This document shows, piece by piece, positions 1 through 8,851 of a stretch of DNA of 8,851 nt. The stretch is from Pseudomonadota bacterium (lineage in GTDB: Bacteria > Pseudomonadota > Gammaproteobacteria > Burkholderiales > SHXO01), in contig JAEZCG010000262.1 in the NCBI GenBank assembly GCA_023430065.1, forward strand, positions 1 to 8,851, given 5' to 3'. The notes under the pieces are model-generated. The model was not told the DNA's origin. It searched no databases and saw only the letters and a program-made list of their open reading frames with translations. The position numbers were made by a program, and so were the translations under genes. The stretch's first letter is position 1. Every line of letters begins with the position of its first letter.

Positions 1-603
1 GCCGTCGACCATGACGATGAAGCTTGCCTCCTCCCCCTCGAGGTACTCTTCGATGACCACCCGCGCGCCGGCCTGGCCCATGCGATTGCCCACCAGCATG
101 TGATCGACTGCAGCGTGCGCCTCGCTCTGCGTGGTCGCGACGACGACGCCCTTGCCGGCGGCCAGCCCGTCCGCCTTGACCACGATCGGCGCGCCGCGCT
201 CGCCGATGTACGCATGGGCTGCCGCAGGGTCGGTAAAGGTGCGGTAGGCGGCCGTGGGAATGCCGTGCTCGACCATGAAGGCCTTGGCGAAATCCTTCGA
301 GCTCTCGAGCTGCGCCGCGGCGCGCGTGGGGCCGAAGATGCGCAGGTCGGCCGCGCGGAATGCATCGACGATACCCTCCGCCAGCGGCGCCTCTGGACCG
401 ACGACCGTCAGTTGCACGTCCTCGCGCTTGGCGAATGCGATCAGCGTCGCGATCTGCGTGATGGGCACGTTCTGCACCCCTTTCTCGCGCGCCGTGCCGG
501 CGTTTCCGGGTGCCACGAAGACACGTCCGACCCGAGGCGACTGCGCCAGCCGCCAGGCGAGTGCGTGCTCGCGTCCCCCGCTGCCGATGACCAGTAGATT
601 CAT
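1..603 (-). CDS. purD: Phosphoribosylamine--glycine ligase (GARS), N-terminal part, cut by the window edge
   Basis: PurD joins glycine to 5-phosphoribosylamine using ATP, giving glycinamide ribonucleotide in cytosolic de novo purine synthesis. I translated 201 codons from the ATG at 603-601 to the left edge with no stop; the family is about 420-430 residues, so slightly under half is present. The start MNLLVIGSGGREHALAW is the typical PurD N-terminus. PGNAG follows at residues 32-36, VGPEAPLAEGI at about 68-78, GPTRAAAQLESSKDFAK at about 91-107, and the ATP-grasp segment VKADGLAAGKGV at about 141-152, ending in EEYLEGEEASF. These cover the N-terminal GARS domain and the beginning of the ATP-grasp domain. 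No good Shine-Dalgarno sequence precedes the ATG. The gene lies 40 bp downstream of purH on the same strand, so it is probably co-transcribed, as in the enterobacterial purHD operon. Nothing in the visible part looks damaged. Confidence 0.97.
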   Translation of the reverse strand, partial: MNLLVIGSGGREHALAWRLAQSPRVGRVFVAPGNAGTAREKGVQNVPITQIATLIAFAKREDVQLTVVGPEAPLAEGIVDAFRAADLRIFGPTRAAAQLESSKDFAKAFMVEHGIPTAAYRTFTDPAAAHAYIGERGAPIVVKADGLAAGKGVVVATTQSEAHAAVDHMLVGNRMGQAGARVVIEEYLEGEEASFIVMVDG

Positions 604-643
604 CCGTGCAGGATTGCCGAAAGGAGTTCGATCGCAGAAGCGC

Positions 644-2200
644 TCAATGGCGGAAATGGCGCGTGCCGGTGAAGACCATGGCGATGCCGTGCTCGTCCGC
701 AGCCGCGATCACCTCGTCGTCGCGCACGCTCCCGCCCGGCTGGATCACCGCACGCGCGCCGGCATTCACCACGACGTCGAGTCCGTCCCGGAACGGAAAA
801 AAAGCGTCGGAGGCCACCACCGACCCGAGCAGGGTGAGGCCGGCATTCTGCGCCTTGATGGAGGCGATGCGGGCCGAGTCGATCCGGCTCATCTGTCCGG
901 CGCCCACGCCGACCGTGGCACCGCCGCTGCAGAACACGATGGCATTCGACTTGACGAACTTCGCCACGCGCCACGCGAACAGCAGATCCTGCATCTGCTG
1001 CAGACCCGGGTGCGCCCGCGTGACCACGCGCAGCGCATCCGGCTGGACGTTGAAGGTATCGGGCGTCTGTACCAGCATGCCGCCACCGATGCGCTTGATG
1101 TCGAACGCATGACTGCCGGGTTCGACGGCTACCTCGAGGATGCGCACGTTCTGCTTGGCAGCGAGGATAGCGCGCGCGGGCCCGGCGATGCGCGGTGCGA
1201 TCAGCACCTCGAGAAACTGTTGCGTGACCGCTGTGGCCGTCTCCTCGTCGACTTCGCAATTGAACGCGATGATGCCGCCGAAGGCCGAGGTGGGGTCGGT
1301 GGCAAAGGCCTTGCGGTACGCCTCGGCGGGCGAGTGGCCGATGGCCGCGCCGCAGGGGTTGGCGTGCTTGACGATGACGCAGGCCGGCACGTCGAGGGTC
1401 TTGACGCACTCCCAGGCCGCATCGGCGTCGGCCAGGTTGTTGAACGACAATTCCTTGCCCTGCAGCTGCGCGTAGCCCGCCAGCGCGCCGGGCGTCGCCT
1501 TCAGGTCCCGGTAGAACGCGGCCTGCTGATGCGGATTCTCACCGTAGCGCAGATCCTGCACCTTCTCGACGCTCAGGTTGAGGCGTGCCGGGAACATGGC
1601 CGTGCTGCCGTCGGCGTCCCGGGAGGTCAGGTAGTTACTGATCGCGCCGTCATAGGCGGCGGTGTGCGAGAACGCCTTGCGCGCGAGCGCGAAACGGGTT
1701 GCCCGCGACACCCCTCCGGCAGCGAGTTCCGCCAGCAGCGCAGGATAGTCGGCCGGGTCGGTGACGATCGCGACGTGCTCCCAGTTCTTGGCCGCAGCGC
1801 GCACCATCGTCGGGCCGCCGATGTCGATGTTTTCGATCGCATCCTCCAGGGTGCATCCGGGCCGCGCAACCGTCTGGATGAACGGGTAGAGGTTGACCAC
1901 CACCACGTCGATCGTCGGTATCGACGCCTGCGCAAGCGCGCGCATGTGCTCGTCGAGATCGCGTCGCGCGAGGATGCCCCCGTGCACCTTGGGGTGCAGC
2001 GTCTTGACGCGGCCGTCGAGCATCTCGGGAAAGCCGGTGTAGTCCCCGATCTCGGTCACGCGCACACCCGCTTCCGAGAGCAGCCGCGCGGTACCGCCGG
2101 TCGACAGGATGTCGATCCCGAGTTGCTGCAGACCGCGCGCCAATTCGATCACACCGGCCTTGTCCGAGACGCTGATCAGGGCCTGCTTGCGGGTGCTCAT
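644..2200 (-). CDS. purH: Bifunctional AICAR transformylase / IMP cyclohydrolase
   Basis: PurH catalyses the last two steps of IMP synthesis: formyl transfer from 10-formyl-tetrahydrofolate to AICAR, then ring closure. The product is 518 residues, close to the roughly 529 of E. coli PurH, and is intact. The N-terminal MGS-like cyclohydrolase domain (about 1-145) shows [18 protein letters not shown] and the [14 protein letters not shown] signature at about 62-75. The transformylase domain follows, with [14 protein letters not shown] at 218-231 and the catalytic Lys-His pair K278-H279 inside [11 protein letters not shown]. The segment [20 protein letters not shown] (418-437) and the terminal FTGTRHFRH are also typical. 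I chose the ATG at 2200 because [16 protein letters not shown] is the family N-terminus; the frame is open further upstream but there overlaps fis and dusB and reads as low-complexity Arg-rich sequence. No strong ribosome binding site is visible. It starts 38 bp after the fis stop and so probably belongs to the dusB-fis transcript. Confidence 0.98.
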   Translation of the reverse strand: MSTRKQALISVSDKAGVIELARGLQQLGIDILSTGGTARLLSEAGVRVTEIGDYTGFPEMLDGRVKTLHPKVHGGILARRDLDEHMRALAQASIPTIDVVVVNLYPFIQTVARPGCTLEDAIENIDIGGPTMVRAAAKNWEHVAIVTDPADYPALLAELAAGGVSRATRFALARKAFSHTAAYDGAISNYLTSRDADGSTAMFPARLNLSVEKVQDLRYGENPHQQAAFYRDLKATPGALAGYAQLQGKELSFNNLADADAAWECVKTLDVPACVIVKHANPCGAAIGHSPAEAYRKAFATDPTSAFGGIIAFNCEVDEETATAVTQQFLEVLIAPRIAGPARAILAAKQNVRILEVAVEPGSHAFDIKRIGGGMLVQTPDTFNVQPDALRVVTRAHPGLQQMQDLLFAWRVAKFVKSNAIVFCSGGATVGVGAGQMSRIDSARIASIKAQNAGLTLLGSVVASDAFFPFRDGLDVVVNAGARAVIQPGGSVRDDEVIAAADEHGIAMVFTGTRHFRH

Positions 2201-2238
2201 GCTGTGCTTGTATGAATAGGACCGGCGTGCGCGCGAAG

Positions 2239-2475
2239 CTACTTGATGCCGTAGATCCGAATCTTCTTGCGCAACGTGTTCCGGTTCAGGCCCAGGAGTT
2301 CGGCGGCCTGGGTCTGATTGCCGCCCACGCGATGCAGGACGACCTCGATGAGCGGCTTCTCGACGCAACTCATCACCATCTCGTACATGCCGGCGGGCTT
2401 CTCGCCATCCAGGTCGCGAAAATAGCCGTCGAGCGTGCGGCGCACGCAGCGCGCAATTTCGTTCTCGTTGATCAT
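2239..2475 (-). CDS. fis: DNA-binding protein Fis, short form
   Basis: Fis is a homodimeric nucleoid protein that bends DNA and tunes transcription of growth-related genes. The product is 78 residues against 98 in E. coli. The C-terminal helix-turn-helix reads [20 protein letters not shown] at 51-70, followed by KIRIYGIK at the end. With an offset of exactly 20 residues, positions known in E. coli Fis to contact DNA are kept: N53, T55, N64, R65, T67, R69 and K70. The N-terminal beta-hairpin arm of the E. coli protein, which stimulates Hin/Gin-type invertases, has no counterpart here. The start ATG overlaps the dusB stop in an ATGA (2472-2475), pointing to translational coupling. The dusB-fis pair is widely conserved in gamma- and betaproteobacteria, which strongly supports the call even though the protein also resembles the C-terminal domain of NtrC-type activators. 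Confidence 0.95.
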   Translation of the reverse strand: MINENEIARCVRRTLDGYFRDLDGEKPAGMYEMVMSCVEKPLIEVVLHRVGGNQTQAAELLGLNRNTLRKKIRIYGIK

Positions 2476-3488
2476 GCCGCGAGTGCCTCCCGCATTGCGT
2501 CGGACGAACCGGCGCCGGCTTCCAGCCACTCGAAGTGGCGCGCGGTCTCGCGCAGCTGGTCGTCGGCCGTTTCGAGTGCATTGATGCGCGCGCGCAGCAG
2601 ACTGCCGTGCGGCGCATCGGCGGATTTCAGATACCAACCGACGTGCTTGCGGGCCACGCGCACACCGGTCTGTTCGCCGTAGAAGCCGTACAACTGCTGG
2701 AGGTGCTCGGCCAGGATGCTCCCGATCTGCGGCCAGCGCAACGGCTGCGCATGGCACCCCGTGCGCAGGAAGTGCTCGATCTCGCGAAAGATCCAGGGAC
2801 GTCCCTGCGCTGCACGCCCGATCATCAGTCCGTCCGCCCCGGTTGCCTTCAGGACCTGCCTGGCCTGTTCCGGGGTGAGGATGTCGCCATTGGCGATCAC
2901 GGGGATGCCGACCGTGGTCTTGACCTCGGCAATGGTGTCGTACTCCGCACTGCCACCGAAACCGCACGCGCGCGTGCGTCCGTGCACGGCGAGCGCCTGC
3001 ACGCCGGCCTGCTCTGCAAGGCGCGCGATGGTCACGGCATTGCGCCGCTGCGCATCCCATCCGGTGCGAATCTTCAGCGTGACCGGCACGTCGACGGCGG
3101 CGACGACGGCGTCGAGGATGCGCCCGACGAGCCTCTCGTCGCGCAGCAACGCTGATCCGGCCATGACGTTGCACACCTTCTTCGCCGGACAGCCCATATT
3201 GATGTCGATGATCTGTGCGCCGTGCGCGACGTTGTGCCGGGCAGCGGCAGCCATCATGGCCGGCTCGGCACCTGCGATCTGCACCGCAACCGGTTCGGCC
3301 TCGCCGGTGTGATCGCGCCGCCGCCGGCTCTTCGCCGTGTCCCAGAGGTGTGGCTGGCTGGTGGTCATCTCCGACACCGCCATGCCCGCGCCGAGCCGCT
3401 TGCACAACTGGCGGAACGGACGATCCGTCACGCCCGCCATGGGCGCCAGGACGAGATTGTTGCGGAGATGGAAAGGACCGATCTGCAT
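2472..3488 (-). CDS. dusB: tRNA-dihydrouridine synthase B
   Basis: DusB is an FMN- and NADPH-dependent enzyme that reduces specific uridines in the tRNA D-loop (U17 in E. coli). The 338-residue product has the TIM-barrel opening [13 protein letters not shown] at about 14-26, then [20 protein letters not shown], in which C100 matches the catalytic cysteine (same number in E. coli). LKIRTGW lies near 138-144, and HGRTRAC near 169-175 contains the conserved His of the tRNA/FMN site. NGDI and [16 protein letters not shown] at about 222-237 form the phosphate-binding end of the barrel. RKHVGWYL belongs to the C-terminal helical tRNA-binding domain. I chose the ATG at 3488 ([11 protein letters not shown]): the frame is open 22 codons further, but that extension covers the likely -10 element and does not resemble DusB. 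It is the first gene of the dusB-fis-purH-purD run and overlaps fis by 4 bp. Confidence 0.97.
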   Translation of the reverse strand: MQIGPFHLRNNLVLAPMAGVTDRPFRQLCKRLGAGMAVSEMTTSQPHLWDTAKSRRRRDHTGEAEPVAVQIAGAEPAMMAAAARHNVAHGAQIIDINMGCPAKKVCNVMAGSALLRDERLVGRILDAVVAAVDVPVTLKIRTGWDAQRRNAVTIARLAEQAGVQALAVHGRTRACGFGGSAEYDTIAEVKTTVGIPVIANGDILTPEQARQVLKATGADGLMIGRAAQGRPWIFREIEHFLRTGCHAQPLRWPQIGSILAEHLQQLYGFYGEQTGVRVARKHVGWYLKSADAPHGSLLRARINALETADDQLRETARHFEWLEAGAGSSDAMREALAA

Positions 3489-3529
3489 CGCGGGCTCGAG
3501 AGCTTCCCGTCTCGCAGGGAAAGAGGCGC

Positions 3530-3535
3530 ATTGTA
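3530..3535 (-). promoter_or_regulatory. Candidate -10 element for the dusB-fis-purHD unit
   Basis: On the minus strand this hexamer reads TACAAT, 5 of 6 matches to the sigma-70 consensus, in the 94-bp gap between the ubiH stop and the dusB start. It lies 41 bp upstream of the dusB ATG. The best -35 candidate at a 16-bp spacing (3552-3557, CTGGTG) is poor. This is the only AT-rich hexamer in an otherwise GC-rich gap, which is the main reason for calling it. The assignment is inferred. Confidence 0.5.
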
Positions 3536-3582
3536 GCGCAATCGCTGCGCGCACCAGCCGCTCGTTCCGAGCCGCTGCCGGG

Positions 3583-4725
3583 TCAGCCGCCGAACATCAT
3601 GCGCTGCGCAAACATCCGCTTTGCAGGCGGAAGGAGGTCGAGCAGCGTGAGCCCGCAGTCACGCGCGGTGCGCACAAGCGCCAGTTCGTTCGAGAAGAGA
3701 CGAACCAGGGAATCGGTGATGCCCGCCGTCACGAGTCGATCGCTGCGTCGCGCCGCGTGGAAGCGTTGCGCGAGTCGCGGGTCGTCCAGTGCAGCGGGCG
3801 TTTCCAGCATCAGCGCCGCGAGCGCCTCGGCGTCGCGCAGACCCAGGTTCAGTCCCTGGCCTGCCACGGGATGCAGGGTCTGGGCAGCGTTGCCGAGCAG
3901 CACGATGCGCGGCGTGCGTGGCGCCCGCGCCACGCGCAGCTTGAGCGGAAATACGCTGCGCGGTCCGCAGCGCACGAAGCGGCCGATGCGATCGCCGAAT
4001 GCGCGCTGCAGGGCATCGAGAAACGCGGCGTCGGACAGTGCTGCGAGCGGTTCGGCCGCTGAAGCGTCAAGGGTCCAGACGAGTGAATGGCCATCGCGGG
4101 ACGGCAGCAGAGCGAGCGGGCCCTGCGGGGTGAAGCGCTCGTAGGCGCGGCCTGCGACGGGGGCATCGCTGGCGACCTCGGCAACCACGGCACACTGGCC
4201 GTAGTCGCGACCGTGATGTTCCACCAGTTGCGCCGAGATCTGGCCGCCATCGGCCAGCACCACCAGGCGCGCATCCCGGGGGCTGGCGGCCGGCCCCGAG
4301 AGCTGCACCTCGACCCGGTCCGCATGACTGGTCAGTCCCAATGCTCGGGTGCCGGTGCACACTTCGACCTGCGCCAGAGCGTCCAGCCGACGCGCGAGTG
4401 CGGCGTGCACCGCTCGATAGGGGCACACGTATCCCAGCGCAGGGACGCCCTGCTCGCGCGCGGTGAGCAGGGTGCGTCCCCATCCGCCCGACTGCGATAC
4501 ATGAACGGAGTCGATCGCGGTGCGTGGGTGTGTGTCCGCCCAGACGCCGATGCGCTGCAGGATGAGCACGCTGCCATAGGACAACGCGATGCTGCGCGGA
4601 TCGTGCGGGTCCACCTCGCGCGCCTCGATCAGGCGCATCGAGAACGGGCCGTGCGCGAGCAGCGCGGCCAGCGCCGCGCCCACGGGCCCGCCGCCGACGA
4701 TCAGTACGTCGAGCGCATCGCGCAT
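3583..4725 (-). CDS. ubiH: FAD-dependent ubiquinone biosynthesis hydroxylase, UbiH/COQ6 family
   Basis: This is a class A flavoprotein monooxygenase acting on the aromatic ring of a ubiquinone precursor. The product is 380 residues, usual for the family (about 380-400). The FAD-binding Rossmann motif GGGPVG is at 11-16, the DG-type segment VVLADGGQ at about 155-162, and the second FAD motif GNAAQTLHPVAGQGLNLGLR at 278-297, diagnostic of the UbiH/UbiF/UbiI/COQ6 branch. FTPQGPLALLP at about 198-208 is also typical. The start MRDALDVLIVGGGPVG leaves the usual few residues before the Rossmann strand. The ATG is 7 bp after the pepP stop, so the two genes are probably translationally coupled; enterobacteria share the order pepP-ubiH, which favours UbiH (C4 hydroxylation). 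Betaproteobacteria can use relatives with other regioselectivity (UbiF, UbiL, UbiM), so the ring position it modifies is inferred. Confidence 0.88.
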   Translation of the reverse strand: MRDALDVLIVGGGPVGAALAALLAHGPFSMRLIEAREVDPHDPRSIALSYGSVLILQRIGVWADTHPRTAIDSVHVSQSGGWGRTLLTAREQGVPALGYVCPYRAVHAALARRLDALAQVEVCTGTRALGLTSHADRVEVQLSGPAASPRDARLVVLADGGQISAQLVEHHGRDYGQCAVVAEVASDAPVAGRAYERFTPQGPLALLPSRDGHSLVWTLDASAAEPLAALSDAAFLDALQRAFGDRIGRFVRCGPRSVFPLKLRVARAPRTPRIVLLGNAAQTLHPVAGQGLNLGLRDAEALAALMLETPAALDDPRLAQRFHAARRSDRLVTAGITDSLVRLFSNELALVRTARDCGLTLLDLLPPAKRMFAQRMMFGG

Positions 4726-4732
4726 GAACCGT

Positions 4733-6034
4733 TCAGCCGCGCATCAGCGCTTCGATCTCGGCGATGGACTTCGGCGCATCCGACGTGATGATCTCGCATT
4801 CCTGCGTGGTCACGACGGCGTCGTCCTCGATGCGCACGCCGATGTTCCAGAAACGCTCGGGCACGCGATCGTCGGGGCGCACGTAGCATCCCGGTTCCAC
4901 CGTTAGCACCATCCCCGGCTCCAGCGTCCGCCACTGACCCTCGCGCTTGTAGTCGCCGCAATCGTGCACGTCCATGCCCAGCCAGTGCCCGGTCCGGTGC
5001 ATATAGAAACGCCGGTAGTCCCCGGACTCGATCACGCCGTCCACGCTGCCGCTGCACAGCCCCAGGTCCACGAATCCCTGGACGAGTACGCGGACCGCCG
5101 CATCGTGCGGATCCTGCCACGAGTTGCCGGCGCGCGTGCTGGCGATGGCGGCCGCCTGGGCAGCGAGAACCAGCTCGTAGATCTCGCGCTTCGCGCCGAC
5201 GAAGCGGCCTCCGACCGGAAAGGTGCGGGTGATGTCCGACGCGTAGCCGTCCAGTTCGCAACCGGCATCGATGAGCAGGAGCTCGTCCGCGCCGAGTCGT
5301 GCGTCATTGCTCACATAGTGCAGCACGCACGCGTTGGCCCCGCCGGCGACGATCGGGCTGTAGGCGGGCGCCTGCGCTCCGCCCGCGCGGAACTCGTGCA
5401 GCAGTTCGGCCTCGATCTCGTACTCGAAACGGCCCGGTCGGGTGGCGCGCATCGCGCGCCGGTGGGCGCGCGCCGAGATGGCCGCCGCCCGGCGCATGAT
5501 GTCGAGTTCGGATGCGTCCTTGATCAGGCGCATCTCGTCGAGCAGCTTGCGTACGTCGCGGATCTCGCCGGGAGCCGCGATACCGGTTCGCACTTGCGCC
5601 CGCACCGCATTCAGCCACTGGATCAGCCGGCCGTCCCACTCGCTGTTCTCGCCGACGTCGCAGAAGATGGCCGGCTGGTCCGCCAGCAACTCGGGCATCG
5701 CCTTGTCCAGCGTCTCGATGCTGCGCGCTTCGTCTACCCCAAACGCATCTTGCGCCGCTTGCGGACCGTAGCGAAAGCCGTCCCAGATCTCGCGCTCGAT
5801 GTCCTTGTCGCGGCAGAAGAGGATCGAGCGGACCTCGTCGCCCGCGACGATCACCAGCACCGCCTCCGGTTCCGGAAATCCGCACAGGTAGTGGAAGTAG
5901 CTGTCGAAGCGGAAGGGGTAGTGTGCGTCCCGATTCCGGATGCGCTCGGGGGAGGTGGACAGGACCGCCACCCCTCGCTTCATCTGTGCAGCGAGGCGTG
6001 CGCGGCGCTCGCGGTAAACACCGATGTCGATCAT
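4733..6034 (-). CDS. pepP: Xaa-Pro aminopeptidase (aminopeptidase P)
   Basis: PepP is a dimetal, usually manganese-dependent, M24-family peptidase that removes an N-terminal residue preceding proline. The product has 433 residues, close to the 441 of E. coli PepP. Residues 1 to about 170 form the N-terminal domain, with FRFDSYFHYLCGFPEPEAVL (41-60) typical of the family. The pita-bread catalytic domain carries all five metal ligands: D256 (LLLIDAG), D267 (YASDITR), H350 (HRTGHWLGMDVHD), E380 (VLTVEPG) and E403 (GVRIEDD), spaced as in E. coli D260, D271, H354, E383 and E406. The ATG at 6034 is set by the strong AAGGAG ribosome binding site 8 bp upstream. A perfect TATAAT sits just beyond it, so pepP is probably the first gene of a pepP-ubiH transcript. 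A broad role in peptide turnover is known for the family; there is no sign of a special function. Confidence 0.97.
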   Translation of the reverse strand: MIDIGVYRERRARLAAQMKRGVAVLSTSPERIRNRDAHYPFRFDSYFHYLCGFPEPEAVLVIVAGDEVRSILFCRDKDIEREIWDGFRYGPQAAQDAFGVDEARSIETLDKAMPELLADQPAIFCDVGENSEWDGRLIQWLNAVRAQVRTGIAAPGEIRDVRKLLDEMRLIKDASELDIMRRAAAISARAHRRAMRATRPGRFEYEIEAELLHEFRAGGAQAPAYSPIVAGGANACVLHYVSNDARLGADELLLIDAGCELDGYASDITRTFPVGGRFVGAKREIYELVLAAQAAAIASTRAGNSWQDPHDAAVRVLVQGFVDLGLCSGSVDGVIESGDYRRFYMHRTGHWLGMDVHDCGDYKREGQWRTLEPGMVLTVEPGCYVRPDDRVPERFWNIGVRIEDDAVVTTQECEIITSDAPKSIAEIEALMRG

Positions 6035-6042
6035 CGCTGATG

Positions 6043-6048
6043 CTCCTT
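6043..6048 (-). promoter_or_regulatory. Ribosome binding site of pepP
   Basis: On the minus strand this reads AAGGAG, followed by 8 bases and then the pepP ATG. It is the best Shine-Dalgarno match before any gene in the window and fixes the pepP start. Most of the other starts here have weak or no such sequence and may rely on coupling. Confidence 0.85.
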
Positions 6049-6060
6049 GCTCGATTTCCG

Positions 6061-6066
6061 ATTATA
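6061..6066 (-). promoter_or_regulatory. Candidate -10 element for pepP-ubiH (perfect TATAAT)
   Basis: The minus strand reads TATAAT, a full match to the sigma-70 -10 consensus, in the 58-bp gap between the murU stop and the pepP start. Transcription would begin near 6054, leaving a leader of about 20 bases that contains the AAGGAG site. No good -35 hexamer lies at 15-19 bp spacing (the 17-bp position reads ACGTCG) and there is no extended TG, so the promoter may be of moderate strength or need an activator. Confidence 0.6.
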
Positions 6067-6092
6067 TTTCGCGCCTCCCGGCACGACGTGCA

Positions 6093-7889
<1,797 letters not shown>

Positions 7890-7944
7890 GCTCTCGTGCG
7901 TCCTGCAGGGCCTCACCGCGCGCAGTGTGCAGCTGCCGCGCGTC

Positions 7945-8851
7945 ATGACAACCCACACCGTCCCAGGCATCGCTTTGCGTCGTCTCGTCATCGGCCTCCT
8001 GGCCTCGGTTGCATGGCTGATGCCCGGGCAATCGGCGTTCGCGCAGGCAACCGGTGCGAATGGGGCCGATTTGAAGCCGAGCGCCGGCGGCCTCGGCCTG
8101 CGGCTCGAGCCCGAGTTGCTGCCCGTGGTCCCCGCCGATTTCGATGACCAGGCGCCGATCTTCCTCGAGGCCGATCGCATCGAAGGCGTCCAGGGCCAAC
8201 GGCTCGAGGCCCTGGGCGAGGTCGTGGCGCGCCGCCGCGGCCAGCTGCTGCAGAGCGACCGGCTCACCTACTCCTTCACCGAAAATGCCGTCACGGCCAG
8301 CGGCAACGTGCGCTTCCGGCGGATGGGCGACGTGCTCACCGGCGACTACGCCTACTACGACCTCGACACCGAAGCCGGCGTGATCAACGCGCCGACCTAT
8401 TCGTTCCGCCGCGTCCCCGAGCCGACCGCGTCGCCGCTCAGCCTGCCGGGCCAGGCTACCTCGATGTCCGGACCCACCCAGGCGCGCGGCGAGGCCCGCC
8501 GACTGCAGATTCGCGACCGCGATCGCTACCGGGCCGAGCGCGCGACCTACACCAACTGCGACGTCGGCGACGACGACTGGCATCTGCAGGTGAGCAGCCT
8601 GGATCTGGACCGGCTCAAGGACGTGGGCATCGCGCGCAATGCCACCGTCTACTTCAAGGGCGTGCCGATCCTGTATTCGCCGTGGATCAACTTTCCGATC
8701 ACCGGGCGCCGCAAGACCGGCTTCCTGCCGCCCGCCTTCGGGACCAGCAACAACAGCGGATTCGAAGTCACCGTCCCGTTCTACTGGAACATGGCGCCCA
8801 ACCGCGACTACACCTTGTCGCCGCGCTTGCTGGCCAAGCGCGGATTGCAGC
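7945..8851 (+). CDS. lptD: LPS-assembly outer-membrane protein LptD, N-terminal part, cut by the window edge
   Basis: LptD, with the lipoprotein LptE, inserts lipopolysaccharide into the outer leaflet of the outer membrane. I read 302 codons in one open frame from the ATG at 7945 to the right edge; full-length proteins are about 750-900 residues. Residues 1-33 form a signal peptide (charged LRR, hydrophobic core LVIGLLASVAWLM, cleavage probably after AFA). The periplasmic OstA/LptA-like beta-jellyroll follows at about 70-190, with FLEADRIEG, ASGNVRFRR and LTGDYAYYDL. TYTNCDVGDDDW (201-212) carries C205, equivalent to E. coli C173. GVPILYSPWINFPITGRRKT and GFLPP mark the start of the beta-barrel, then VPFYWNMAPNRDYTLSPRL. 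An in-frame GTG at 7927 is an alternative start and no good ribosome binding site is seen for either; the ATG gives a normal signal peptide. The visible mature N-terminal region has no equivalent of E. coli C31. Confidence 0.96.
   Translation, partial: MTTHTVPGIALRRLVIGLLASVAWLMPGQSAFAQATGANGADLKPSAGGLGLRLEPELLPVVPADFDDQAPIFLEADRIEGVQGQRLEALGEVVARRRGQLLQSDRLTYSFTENAVTASGNVRFRRMGDVLTGDYAYYDLDTEAGVINAPTYSFRRVPEPTASPLSLPGQATSMSGPTQARGEARRLQIRDRDRYRAERATYTNCDVGDDDWHLQVSSLDLDRLKDVGIARNATVYFKGVPILYSPWINFPITGRRKTGFLPPAFGTSNNSGFEVTVPFYWNMAPNRDYTLSPRLLAKRGLQ

Noticed and set aside
254..2215. A 653-codon open frame on the plus strand opposite purD and purH
   Set aside because: It lies antisense to two genes with full family motifs. 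Long antisense frames are expected in GC-rich genes, and its translation is rich in Arg, Ala, Gly, Asp and His with no recognisable domain.
2201..2617. Upstream extension of the purH frame through fis and into dusB
   Set aside because: PurH homology begins at [10 protein letters not shown]; the extension overlaps two real genes and has Arg-rich, non-conserved sequence.
3489..3554. A 22-codon N-terminal extension of DusB
   Set aside because: It would place the start upstream of the only -10-like hexamer and resembles no DusB N-terminus; [10 protein letters not shown] is the family start.
4964..6040. A 358-codon plus-strand frame opposite pepP
   Set aside because: It is a shadow of pepP, which has all five metal ligands and a clear ribosome binding site; the antisense product has no family motif.

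Overview
This window looks like chromosomal housekeeping DNA from a GC-rich Gram-negative proteobacterium, most likely a betaproteobacterium. The evidence is the G/C-rich third positions, an outer-membrane LptD gene (so an LPS-bearing cell), a short 78-residue Fis encoded directly behind dusB, and the linked order lptD / amgK-murU / pepP-ubiH / dusB-fis-purH-purD. I cannot name a genus from the sequence alone.

Layout. Eight genes lie on the minus strand and one on the plus strand. Reading the minus strand in its own direction (right to left): amgK (7795-6800) and murU (6791-6093) form a two-gene unit; pepP (6034-4733) and ubiH (4725-3583) form a second; dusB (3488-2472), fis (2475-2239), purH (2200-644) and purD (603 to the left edge, partial) form a third. 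lptD (from 7945 to the right edge, partial) runs the other way and is divergent from amgK across a 149-bp intergenic region. Each minus-strand unit has a -10-like hexamer in the gap upstream of its first gene; the best is a perfect TATAAT before pepP, which also has a clear AAGGAG ribosome binding site. No gap between genes exceeds 150 bp, and I see no RNA gene, insertion sequence, CRISPR array or integrated element.

How the genes work together. AmgK and MurU together turn recycled N-acetylmuramic acid into UDP-MurNAc, bypassing de novo synthesis through MurA; their partner lptD builds the outer membrane, so this end concerns the cell envelope. PepP and UbiH are a protein-turnover peptidase and a ubiquinone-ring hydroxylase, paired as in enterobacteria. 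The last unit joins tRNA dihydrouridine synthase, the nucleoid protein Fis and two enzymes of purine synthesis, suggesting growth-rate-linked co-expression.

I looked for a novel system and did not find one: every long conserved reading frame belongs to a known family. The points worth a second look are modest: the amgK-murU bypass, a TTG start for amgK, an LptD N-terminal region with a single cysteine, a Fis without the N-terminal arm of the E. coli protein, and a few regulatory candidates.
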